A DNA stretch of 64,000 nucleotides from Heterocephalus glaber (Eukaryota > Chordata > Mammalia > Rodentia > Bathyergidae): positions 26,205,051 through 26,269,050 of the forward strand of contig NW_004624730.1 in NCBI RefSeq assembly GCF_000247695.1, written 5' to 3'. The notes under the pieces are model-generated. The model had not been told where the DNA came from. It saw only the letters and a program-made list of their open reading frames with translations, and ran no database searches. Positions 47,367 to 58,700 of the stretch are shown piece after piece (positions within the stretch are counted from its first letter, which is position 1; each line of letters starts with the position of its first letter). Position numbers and translations under genes: made by a program.

Positions 47367-48040
47367 AAGCGCTGCCATTTTCCTCTGAACATCCTTTCAC
47401 AGGAACTTCTGATACTTAGTATCTAGAGCTGGGTTGAGAATAGTCTGTTGCAGGTGTTTACAGACTTTCACTAAAACTCATCAGATGAAGGGTTTTTCCG
47501 GAAGGACAGGTGAGAACTGGGCAGAAGTTGTGAAGCTGTACTTCTGTTATATGGACAGTGTTGTTTCATAACCCTAGACTTATTTAGCTGTTTCAGAAAT
47601 TCTCAGTTATGCTGATTGCCAACATATGTAGTAAAGAAAACTCAATATTAAGCTACAAAGATGGTTTTATTTACTTGTGTAGAACCAGGTTCCAAATCCA
47701 TCTCCCTTCAGAACAGGATATGGCTTCTGCCCCTTGCTTGTTATACCTGTCAGGAAAGTTGCATTTTAGGATTGCCCAGGGATTATCAGTGACAATTGTG
47801 CTTCAGGTAAAGGCAACCTTTAATAACACTGCTGAGTGATTCATAACTTGTCAACAAATGGCATTAGGCCATTTTATCTCCTATGTCTGAATACGTTCAC
47901 CAGTTTTCTATACACCATAAGGCAGCATGCTGAAATGCTTTTGTTCAGTTCTGTATATGTGAAAATAGCAGTGTGCTCTCTGATGGTTACCTGCAGTTAA
48001 TACCCTGTATGAAAAATAAAGACTAATTGCCATACCTTGG
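47367..48040 (+). other. GYG1: GYG1 3' untranslated region
   Basis: Non-coding sequence from the stop to about 20 bases beyond the AATAAA at 48015. No splice signals were needed. The length (about 0.67 kb) is set only by the first good poly(A) signal; a second AATAAA at 48982 could give a longer form. Confidence 0.6.
48015..48020 (+). terminator. GYG1 poly(A) signal AATAAA
   Basis: Canonical AATAAA about 650 bases after the stop codon, followed within 40 bases by a TG/T-rich stretch (TTGGTTGTTTT), as expected of a cleavage region. Another AATAAA at 48982-48987 is a possible distal site. Confidence 0.65.
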
Positions 48041-49143
48041 TTGTTTTAAGTATTTCCCCATCTCACCTTTGAAAAAAAATCTATTAGATTTTCCATAATT
48101 TGTGAAACTTGTCATAGATTTTTTTAAGTATAAAGCTTGACACAGATATGCTTTAAAAACTGCTGCCTAAGAAATCTAATATTTTCCAATGATGGTGATG
48201 GATCTGACAGGTGGAGAAAAGTGAGATCAAATCTATCTAGTGTCACTTGAATTATATCCCCAGTGGGCACACAAGTCGTCAGCATATGGTGATGTTAAAA
48301 GCATCAAGCTCACTGTCCATCCCTGAACATACGCAGTAATCTTTAAGAACTGCCAGAATCAGCACTAGACTCAATTCCTTCTACTGTTTTTATCCAGAAT
48401 AAAAGCGTAAATCCTAGGCTGTAAGGGATGGCAAGGTAAGGAAGGATGGGTCCCAAAATGATCCTTTGAAACTGAGTAATCAGAAATAATTCTACTGAAT
48501 AAGAGTCAAATATAACAAAAACCTTTAATGTTAGCAAATGCTCCAGTGGGTTTTGTGACCTAGCCTTCTGTCATACTCCTTCATTTTGACAATGTCCTAT
48601 TGGCTACCTGGGTCATTTCTATTCAGTATGGCTGAATGAATCCCTGGGGTTTGAGTATCTGGAGACAGGAATGACTGAGGGCCACCTGGGAAGGTGGGTA
48701 CAAGAGCTCAAGAACCTGCAGATTTACCTAAAATTGTAAAATGATAAATGACTTCTGGACTAGTAGAGAATAGTTACCAACATCTTCAAGTTCATGAAAC
48801 ATTTACCAAAGATTAAGTGCTTCCATGTGCTGGTGCTGTGGCTACAAAGACCTCTAGATATTTTTAGCTAGTCAGAAGCTCCTGGCTTTTGGTTTCTGAG
48901 CTCCTGGTTGAGATGAAAAGAAACCTAGTCTTCAGATGAAGAATGCCACCTCACTCTTGTGGCCATGTAATATATAATCCAAATAAAGTATGTTAGAAAT
49001 GACAAAGTTTTTTTACTTTTTTAAGAAATGGGGATAAATACTGTGTCAGTTTGTGTTGTATTTATTATATATTTTTTTTACAAAGCACGAAATGAAGTTC
49101 TCAGTTTAGCCAAAGCTATTAACTTTTAGAATCAGAAATAACA

Positions 49144-49223
49144 GGTTCAGGGATATAGCTCAGTGGCGCCACACCTGCCTGGCAAGTGCAAGGTCCTGAG
49201 TTTGATTCCAGGTACTGGAAAAA
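49144..49223 (+). mobile_element. ID-type SINE
   Basis: CAGGGATATAGCTCAGTGGC to GAGTTTGATTCCAGGTACTG; AATCAGAAATAA on both sides. Confidence 0.92.
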
Positions 49224-50128
49224 AACAATCAGAAATAATGACAAGTTCACCAGAGAAAAATAGTCTGTAATGTGCATAAAGATGTGTCAAGTAATGTGGC
49301 TGGGAAATCACTGAACTAGCCTAACATTTTCTTTCTCTCAACTTTCAAGGACCTGTCTTCATTAACACAAAGTATTAACATTTCCACACAAAGCTGTACA
49401 GCTACACTGCAAAATCTCTTCTGGGAAGCCCAAAATGACAAGGGGTTAGTTACTTAGATGTATAAAAAGGTAGTAGCTCAAATTATAAAACATACATTAG
49501 TGGAGGCTATCAATATACCCTTTTTAAAATCCCTTTGTGAACAGTAGTAGGTACAACAGACTTTGGCCATAAGACAAACTTGCTCACTCAAAGGCCAAAT
49601 CCATTTCTTTCCTTTGGGGATCAGCTCCATGCTTGATCAAGGTCTAATTCATGCATAAGGTGAATATTGGTCTTAATTCCCCTTCCACCTGTTGTTTCCT
49701 CACTGAAACTTTTGCAAATACTGTAATTATAAAGTTAATGTATTAAAAAGCTATTAAGTTATTATGAGCCAAACCTCAAATCTGTCCTAATGTTTATGAA
49801 TCTCATCGAAAGGCTAATGAAGAACTTTGGCAAGTACTTAAGGAAAAAAATACACCAATGTCTTTGACATATCCCTACATAAAAGTTTTGGCGGCCTAGG
49901 ATAATTTCATTAGTATTCACAGGTAATAAACTACACAGGATATTTTCATTTCCAATTTAGAGTTAAAATTTTCAGGGAAAATCTACAGTGATTGAAATTA
50001 CTATTTGTATATGTATTATCCTTTTTTTTCTTACATCTGAGGAAATTATTTGGGACCAATGTTATAGATCAAGGCATTTAAAATGAACCTTAAATATTCA
50101 CTCATTTCTGAACAAGAAGTTGCAACCA

Positions 50129-50203
50129 GGGCCAGGGATTTAGTTCAGTGGTGCCACACCTGGCTTGCAAGCACAAGGTCTTGAGTTCAATCCCCGGTTA
50201 AAA
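50129..50203 (+). mobile_element. ID-type SINE
   Basis: GGCCAGGGATTTAGTTCAGT to GAGTTCAATCCCCGGTT; AAGTTGCAACCAG/AAGTTTCAACCAG flank it. Confidence 0.92.
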
Positions 50204-51801
50204 AGTTTCAACCAGTTAAATTGAGCAAAATAAAAGGTGGTAATATGAATATATTACAGTACTTTTTATGTGCAGTCAGGTAAAATACTATGTAATATAA
50301 ACAACTTCATAGAAATTAATAAAATTTATTCCATTTAAAGAGGAAATAGTCAAATTATGGCACTGAAGAAGGTAATCAATTTTTGAAACATTTATTTTAA
50401 ATTTAAGACACAATCCAGTTTAAACCACAAAATTTAGTTTGAACCACAAGTGGGAATACAATGCTTTCAATATATTTCTAGAGCTATTATTCTATATAAT
50501 AATAAAAGTGAATTAACAGCATAGCATAGTTTTCATTGCAGTAGTTTATATATTGGGATGAATTTTTTTAACACCACTTAAAAGGACTGTACAAAACAAC
50601 ATTTTTAAATGACTTGCCAAACTTACATGTTTAAAAGCATAACTCTTATGTATTTGGGTAAAGAAGCAAGATGCTTCATCTTTATAGCTGAAGTGAATGG
50701 CTCTGCTTCTGTAATCATGAAGAATAGACTATTGGTTTTTTTTATTTTTTCAAAAAATTCTGTTTATCCATAATCTCACTGAAATACTGGTATACTGAGA
50801 AACCGTATTACACGTTTAATGAGATTCTGATCAACCTGATTTTTTTTTTGTAATACTAGACCTACAAGGTAAAATATTTCCCTAGGGCTCCTAATGGTAG
50901 CTGACCAGCCCCAAGTTAATTCATTCTCATCCCTGCAGAAAGGTCTTTCTTGATGTTAATGAAAATGAGTCCTCTACTTTCTGTTACCTCTGAGAAAAAA
51001 GAGACAAGATTTTTGAAGGCTAATTTGTTTCCTTGGAGCAAGAGACAGGACCCAGGGAGGAGAGAGAGAGGACTTAGCTGGTGACATCTGACAGATTACA
51101 TATGTGCCCTATAACACAATGTTGCCTCTATTATCTTTCAAGTCACTTCTGACACTATAAGTAAAATTTTAGGTGTTACTCTGTATCAAGTACGAAGCAT
51201 CCCTTATTACAGTAATCTCTTTGGATTAAAAAAATTTAAGGAAATAAAACCGTGGACTACCTAACACAACTGCTAAAATTCTAGCTTCTTTTAAATATGA
51301 CTCAGAGTCATCTAGAATTCTGTGGCAACTACTATGAATTTGATTATGACAACAACAAAAATGCAAGAATGAATTACTTAAATTACAAAATTAAATTCTG
51401 ATTTCAAACACACATAACAAAGAAATTTTTACATTCGGGATTAAGATGTCTTTAAGAGTTGAAACGACTTTGGAGGTCATCCAGCCCAACTTCCATCCAG
51501 ATATCACGCCTTTCACATACAGAAGTCTTCTGAATTATAAAAATTTATAAAGTTATTTCCAAAAAAAGCTACATAAATAAAAAGTCTATTTATAGAAATA
51601 TCTATTTAAATTCCATAATTTAAATATTCAAATTAAATTAGGTAGAATTGGTTCCTCTTACCCCTGCAGACTACATTTACACCCTGTTTGTATCAAGTTA
51701 CATTTAAACAATGAATGCAGTACCACTTGATTAAAATGGAGAAAATAGTGCTCTAACATGGTCCCTAATTTTTCAAAACCTAAACTTTCAAGTTCCATAT
51801 A

Positions 51802-51985
51802 TGAGCTGGGTGTGGTGGCACATGTTTATAATTCTAGCACTCCAGGAGGCTAAAATAGAAGGATCACAAATTCAAGTCCATCCTGGGCAACTTAGTGATT
51901 TTTGCAAGACGCTGTCTCAAAATACAGCAGCAGGGCTCAGTGCTAAGGCCCTGGGTTCTATCCCCAGTACTGGAGAAAAAAAAAG
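51802..51985 (+). mobile_element. B4-like SINE
   Basis: GAGCTGGGTGTGGTGGCACA (B1 half) then GGGCTCAGTGCTAAGGCCCT and TCTATCCCCAGTAC (ID half). Confidence 0.85.
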
Positions 51986-52097
51986 TTACATATATAAATT
52001 ATATCTGAAGTTGTTTAAAAGAAAAATTCCAACTAATTTGTTAACCTAGAATTTGGTCTCTTAATAATGCAAGTAAGTTTTGAAAGTCCAATAAAAT

Positions 52098-52100
<3 letters not shown>

Positions 52101-52132
<32 letters not shown>
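52101..52132. repeat. (GT)16 microsatellite
   Basis: Sixteen GT units within the probable HLTF 3' UTR (CA repeat on the transcript strand). Confidence 0.95.
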
Positions 52133-52134
<2 letters not shown>

Positions 52135-52577
52135 CCATCCTTTACAAGGATTATGAACCCACTGCATCACAAATCAGAGGCTTTGTTGAAAAGCCAAATG
52201 TATCCTACATAGAAAAGTCTCCATTGGTCAAAGAATAAAAGATCTGACCTTATTTGGAACAGGAAAAAGCTGAGTACTTAGAAGATATATGAAAAAAAAC
52301 TCAGCACAGAGTTCTCTATGAAAAGTTGAATAAGAAAGTCACTTTTTATCTCAAAAAAATTATTTTAGGCCACAATATATAACAGAACTTATTGCTATTT
52401 GAAATATCACTGAAAATACATCCATTATATAAAAGACATTAAGTGTCAGTAATACCTGTTTACTAATGTAAAACAGTATGCTCCTCATGGAAGACATTCT
52501 AGATCTCATTCTTAAATCTTTTCTCATTTCCAACACTTACGTATCTGATAGAACTGACCTTACTAAAATCCCACATA

Positions 52578-52730
52578 TTATAAATCAATTAAAGTTTTGA
52601 TTTCATTAATTTTAGCTTGTTTCATTTCATTAGCGTTTGTCTTTTTAGTTCCAAAAGCTCCAGCTGCAAGTTCTCTTTTCGTATTTTGTATTTTCAGCAT
52701 ATTTTCTTCAACAGAATCCTTCACAATGAA
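52578..52730 (-). CDS. HLTF: HLTF last coding exon
   Basis: 153 nt after the acceptor TTTTTAAAG. It encodes FIVKDSVEENMLKIQ, a basic KRELAAGAFGTKK segment and the C-terminus INEIKTLIDL, with the TAA stop at 52580-52578. It closes the RecA2 lobe and matches the end of human HLTF closely from memory. Confidence 0.95.
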   Translation of the reverse strand, partial: FIVKDSVEENMLKIQNTKRELAAGAFGTKKTNANEMKQAKINEIKTLIDL

Positions 52731-55700
52731 CTTTAAAAAGAAAAAAGATAAAATTGGTATTTTTTAGTTTTTTAGGTAACAATATTTAAAATCTTAAAGC
52801 CTACTAAAAAATGAACTATTGCGAATCATGAAGGATAAAATATGCTAATACTGCTCACATAAGCAGAAAAAATAAAATTAAGGATATTTGTAGTCTTAGA
52901 AGCTTATTTCAGCTTTCAAAAATGTGCAATAACAATTTATAAGAAGCTGTTAGCTCCTCTTCTTTCTCAAAGTGCAATGAGAATATTTAGAACATGAGAT
53001 TATAATACTAGAGCTAAACACTGCTTTCCTTCATCACCCAAGAGGTTTTTCCTTATAGAAAATGGCTGGGAGGAGAGAAGTTACATTTATAACCCTATCA
53101 CCAGACCAGAGCCCCCCCAAAAAAACTATATGAGAAATTCTGTAACTAGAATAATAGCAAAATGAATTTAGTATTACATGGCAAATGAAAATTTTCTGGA
53201 AATACGACAGTGAGTCTTTATCTAGTATGAGTCATAATATTAGAGAGAAACCAAAATATGTGACAATCTCTACAGATTCCTGAAATGTATTTAATCAAAT
53301 TCAACATAAATTTTCATAAAGTTTGATTTAAAAAACCTTCAACCTGGGAATAAAAGATACATCCTCAACCTTATTAAGAAAGACATGTTTAATGTGAAAC
53401 AATAGAAGCCCAACAAAAAGAGGAGTAAGCCAAGACTATAACTGTTATTACTACTATTTAATACTGTATAAGAATCCCAGTTATTGTGATAACAAAATAA
53501 ATTGTATTATAAAACTCCATTAAAATATGTAAGCTGGGTGTGGTGGCTCATGCCTATAATCCCAACACTCTAGAGGCTGACACAGGATGATTGCTGAGAG
53601 TTGGAGGCTAGCCTGGGTTACAATAGTGACTTCAAAGCGAGACTCTATCTCAAAAAAAAGTAAGTAAAGTAAAAACATAAGAGATCTAAATAAATGGAGA
53701 GAGAAACTGTTTATGGTCTTGAATGAGAAAACATTCCTTATTTCTAAAGAAAATTCTCAAAGGAATCAAATTCAATAAATCCCAATTCACATTTTTTTCT
53801 TTTTCTTTTTGGGAGGGGGAAACTTGAGATTGAATCCAAGGCCTTCATGCTGAGGTACATCCTCAGCCCTTTTTAAAACTTCTTTAATTTTTCAAAGTTT
53901 GGAGACAGTGTCTTGCTAAGTTGCCCAGGCTGGGCTTGAACTTATGTTCCTCTTGCCTTGGCCTCTCAGAGTGCTGGGATTAAATAATATTTCTTAAATG
54001 GGATTTGATAGTCTACCAGTGATGGTGAACCTTTTAGAGCTTTCAATGATAATAAACAGCCAGCTGCGGCACATGTGCCATAAGTTTGCCACCACTGGCC
54101 TAGACCAAAAGTCCAAGAGAAGTAAACAATGACAAATATAATTTTTAAAATGAAGAGTAATGAGAACACTTTACCCTACTACATATGAAAGCATACTTTA
54201 TAAAACCGTAGTTGTTATAAAATTGTCCTGAAGATAGGAAGAAATCAAAAGAACAGAACAATCTAGAAAGAGATTAATATATACATTTCATATTAGTAGA
54301 AAAAAAGGAAAACTTTAAAAGAAATGACAGAACAAATGGTTCATTTGGAAAAATAATAAATTTAAATGCATTTCACAAAACACAAAATCTAAAAGAATCA
54401 TAAGTAAATACAGGAGAAAAGTTTTCAAGATCTGAAGATAAAGCCTCCCATCATTAGTAAGACTTTAAAACCTAGGAACTATTAACAAAGGAGGGAGGGC
54501 ACATTTTCAATCATAAAAATTTTAAAGCTTTTTCATGATAAAAAGCCCCTGAAGTTTTTAAACCCAAGCAAGTTCCTGGAATAAACCATCTCCAAATTCA
54601 TAAGAAATGATTTAAAATCAGAATGTATAAATGAGTCCTTTATGCTATAAAACAGTATTTGTAATGTAACTACGAAAACAGGCAACTCATATGAAATTTA
54701 CCAAAAAATTTTAATGAATAACAGGCATGTGAAATAAGTTTAAGGTAAGTAAATGCAAATTAGGAGGGTATTTTTTAAATCATAGAAGCATTAATTTATA
54801 TCAGTGTCACATTACAAAGCCAATTTTGAAAGGAACTTGATAGTTATCTAATAAAAAATATCTAAATCCAGAATTCTAGCTTTCTTAATCCATCATGAAG
54901 AAATGTGTACAAAAATGCATGTACAATAATGCTTATTAACGCATTGCTTTTAACAAAAAATTGTACTGGTTAAATAATTTATGATGTATCTATATGCAGG
55001 TATTAAATAAACTTGGAAAGGAGTCAAATTCATAGAAACAAAGCAGAACAATGTCATCCAGGGGCTGGGAGAGAGCAGAGTCATGGTTCAATGGGTAGAG
55101 TCTCAGGGTGAGGTGACCGGAAGTTCTGGAGATGGATGGTGGCAGTGGTGACACACAACGTGAGTGTACTTAATGCAGCTGAACTGTACCCTTAAAATAA
55201 CTGCTAAAATGGTAAAATTCATTGTGTACATTTTACCACAATGAAAGTGCTGATCTAAATGTACTTATATAGTAGTCTCTAATGTACATAGTTAAGGAAA
55301 AAAGGTATGTTAAAGAGTAATAAAGTATGAGTCCTTCTATTTTTAAAATGAATTTTTAAATAACATGTATATATGAATAAGAACATATGTAACTAGAGAG
55401 AAAAGGCTCTAGAATATATTTGAATGTATAAACGGTGAAAAAAAGAACACTTTTACATTTTGCTTTCCATAATTCTACTTAAATCATTACAATAATTACT
55501 TGTATTATTTTTTAATTACTTGTATCATTTTTTAAAAACATACTAATCTTAAAAAAAAGTGGTTCCAAACTCACTTTTGTGATAATAACTTCTTGCTTCT
55601 GGCCAAGTCGATGGCATCTGTCAAAGCACTGATCTTCAGCAGCAGGATTCCAGGCCTAATAAAAACATAGCCCTGCTGTGTGAGTGTTCTGCATCAGTCC

Positions 55701-58700
55701 TTTCATTTCAGTATTATCCATTCATCTGTGTCTGACTGAATTCAGATACTTGACATTACAAATGTACTAGGGGAAAAAATTCACCTCCCTAAATCACTGT
55801 GACAACAGGCATTCTCCCATGTCATTTCACTCTAATACTGGTTGATTATCCCTTATCCAAAATTCATGATACCAGAAGTATTTCAGATTTCACAATTCTT
55901 CAGATTTCATATTATTTGCATAGCCTTTACTGATGAACATCCCAGATTCAAAAATCTGAAATTTAAAAAGCTCCAAAAATTTTGGTGTGTCATGTCAGTA
56001 CTCAAAAAGATTTAAATTTCAGAACACATCAAACTTTCAAATTAGGGATGCTCAAACTGTACCTGACAGAGAACCTGACATATGTGTCAGCACCTAATAT
56101 AAACATCTGGGTTTTGACCATTTCATTTTAAAGTGGATCTATGTATATTTAACATAGGAAAAGAAATTTACACATTCTCAGATTATTTCACTTACAATAG
56201 AAAAGTGAAGCAATCTGTGGGCACATTTATGAAAAATATTCCCTCTGTTTTACTGGTCTTTGCCTCTTCTTTCACTTTCTTCCATTCATAAAAGTATAAA
56301 AAGTTTTTAAGTTGTTTAAAGTCCTAAAAACAGTTTAATACTTTGTTGATGCAATTTTCTGTACATGCATTTGAAATCAGCTCTGACTTCAAAACTGAGC
56401 ACCAAAGTAGTATTTGCTAGTCATGGGGATTGTCTTAAACTGAAGAATAAAATGATGATGTAATGAACCTGTAATCTCAACACTATCAGGATGAGGCAAG
56501 AGAATCACAGCCCTGAACAACTTAGCAAGACCCTGTCTCAAAATAAAAAATTTAAAATGGGCAGGGGATGTAGCTAAGTGCAAAGCCCTACATCTGATCC
56601 CTAGCACCACCAAAAAAAATGAAGGAAGTGGGGGGAATGAATAACCAAAAGACAGAGTTCTTTAGAAAAAACTAGGTAAATGGTTTTTAAATACTATCAG
56701 TCAGGATAAAGATCATTAAATTTTACATATTAAACTATGGGATAATTCTTTTTTTTTTTTTGGTACTGAAGATCGAACTTGGATCCTTGCGCTTGCGCAG
56801 GCGGCAAAACCACTGAGCTAAATCCCCAGCTCTACAGACACATTTTAAATTGTTATACTAATAATAAGAGGCCAAGGCAAGTATTTTACCTTGTTGCCTG
56901 TATTTTATCCAGCAACCTAATCATCTGGCAATATATGTCTAGTATGACTACCAGAAAGCCAATTTAGCTCAAGATAACATACAACTCATAGTTTCCATTC
57001 TCACGTTAGTGATTAAGGAAGCAATTAGATTCATCAGAAGCACATAATGGACATCAAAATACCACCTCAAATAGTGCTCCAGGAAAAGGGAAAAAATTGT
57101 CATGAGCATTTTTTTTCTGACTTTTGGAGTTAAAAACAACACTATAAAGCTTTACATGTTCAATGAGACAACTATAAAACTGCTAAAACATTCTGACAGT
57201 GTTTTACCTATCTAATCTGCTAAATAGTAAGTCTCTGCTCAAATCATTATTCTACTTTGATATATCAGCCTCTTCTTTCTCTAGTACTAAGATGATCAGC
57301 AAGAGAAAGAACAATAATTTGGGAATTTGTTCTAAAAGTCAACTTATAGGTCTATCACTGGGTCAATATGAAACACTGTACAATTAAATAGTTTTAAAAA
57401 ATAATAGCCACAAAACTAAGATTTAAAACATCATCCATAGCACTAAGGCAAATACAGATTGTTGCCATCCATAACAAGCAACCTTGAAAACTTAAGATAT
57501 GACTCATTTTAATCATATTGAGAAGGTTATCCTAAGAGGAAGAGAAACTTCCACCTTATGAATCTTCTGAGTTTCAAGCCACAAGCTAAAATCACAAATC
57601 TTAAATCTATGAATACATAGCAATAGCACAGGATTGCCTCCAGCCCAAAGTGTACTCAGTATATATTAGAAATTAAATTAGTTCAGAATCTTTACAACTC
57701 GAACAGCCCCATTATGAGTCCAGAAAAATATGCTCCTATGTGGATGCAAATTCAGGTCACACTGCTGGGTGAGTAAACTTGAGTGAATTTTAGTTTCCAT
57801 TCTACCTCTAGACTTGTATTGCACAACCACAAGTAACTGCACTGTATTAGGCCCTGAACTTTATCCAGAACATTTCATTAATGGTAGTGTCTCAAACTGT
57901 GGTCTTGGACTTGAACTATCTGTAATACCTGTATCATATACCTATGTGTATATATCTATATGAAATGTTTAAAATGTATCTTCCAGAGTCTCATCTAAGA
58001 ACTCCTAAATCTCTGAGCAGAGAGGTTTAAAATTGCATTTGACCTAATTCTTAGGCTTGAGACCACTAGGACCATGAGCGTAGCCATCTGGTCTACCTTA
58101 TTCATAGTCAGTTTCCCAATGCCTGTACCACATCCTGATAAGGCAGGATCTCTCATTATCTGTTGGCTAAACGAACCATTATCTTAAAGGATTATAGTCA
58201 GTAGAGATTTACTCTGTATACACAAGAGAAGTAGAATAGCATAGCATAATAGTATGTAAGAAAGATACTTCCATCTGGTTTTGCTATTATGAGGTGGTGC
58301 AATGTTGGGCAAATTATTTACTTTTCTGTGCTTTAGTTTCCTCATCTGTAAAATAGAGACAATCATGTTACATCCCTCCCCAAAATTTTGTAAGCATTTA
58401 AAGTGACATATGTAAAACCCTTAAGAGATAGTCAATAGAAACATTTAGTAAATTATTAGCCATTTCAAAAGTTTGCTTAAGAATTTTCCCAATTATAACT
58501 ATGAAGGTATTTACCAGTTTTTGTCTTTTACTTTTTGGATGAAGTAATAACACTTTGAAAAGTTTATAAAACTACTTACTGGATCCATTAAAAACACTCG
58601 AGAAGCTGCACAAAGATTCAAACCAACTCCACCTGCTTTTAAGGACAGGAGCATTATAGTTGGAGATCCTGTTTCAGTGTTTTGAAAACACTGAATTGAT

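Larger units (their letters stand above)
48041..50390. other. intergenic space between convergent GYG1 and HLTF
   Basis: About 2.3 kb with two ID SINEs and otherwise no gene signal. Transcription from both sides is expected to end here. Confidence 0.6.
50391..52577 (-). other. HLTF: HLTF 3' untranslated region (extent inferred)
   Basis: Minus-strand sequence downstream of the HLTF stop. A canonical minus-strand AATAAA (TTTATT on the plus strand at 50391-50396) would give a 3' UTR near 2.2 kb, similar to the long human one as I recall it. Another signal lies at 50325-50330. The region contains a B4-like SINE (51802-51985) and a (GT)16 repeat. Confidence 0.4.
52731..55574 (-). other. HLTF last intron
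   Basis: Holds B1-like, B4-like, hAT MITE and L1 pieces listed separately. Other stretches (52740-53530, 54105-54880, 55260-55570) are AT-rich without further signal. Confidence 0.85.
55656..58579 (-). other. HLTF intron between motif V and VI exons
   Basis: Contains a Tigger-like MITE, a B4-like SINE, an ID SINE and a MIR; 56840-58235 shows no named feature. Confidence 0.85.
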
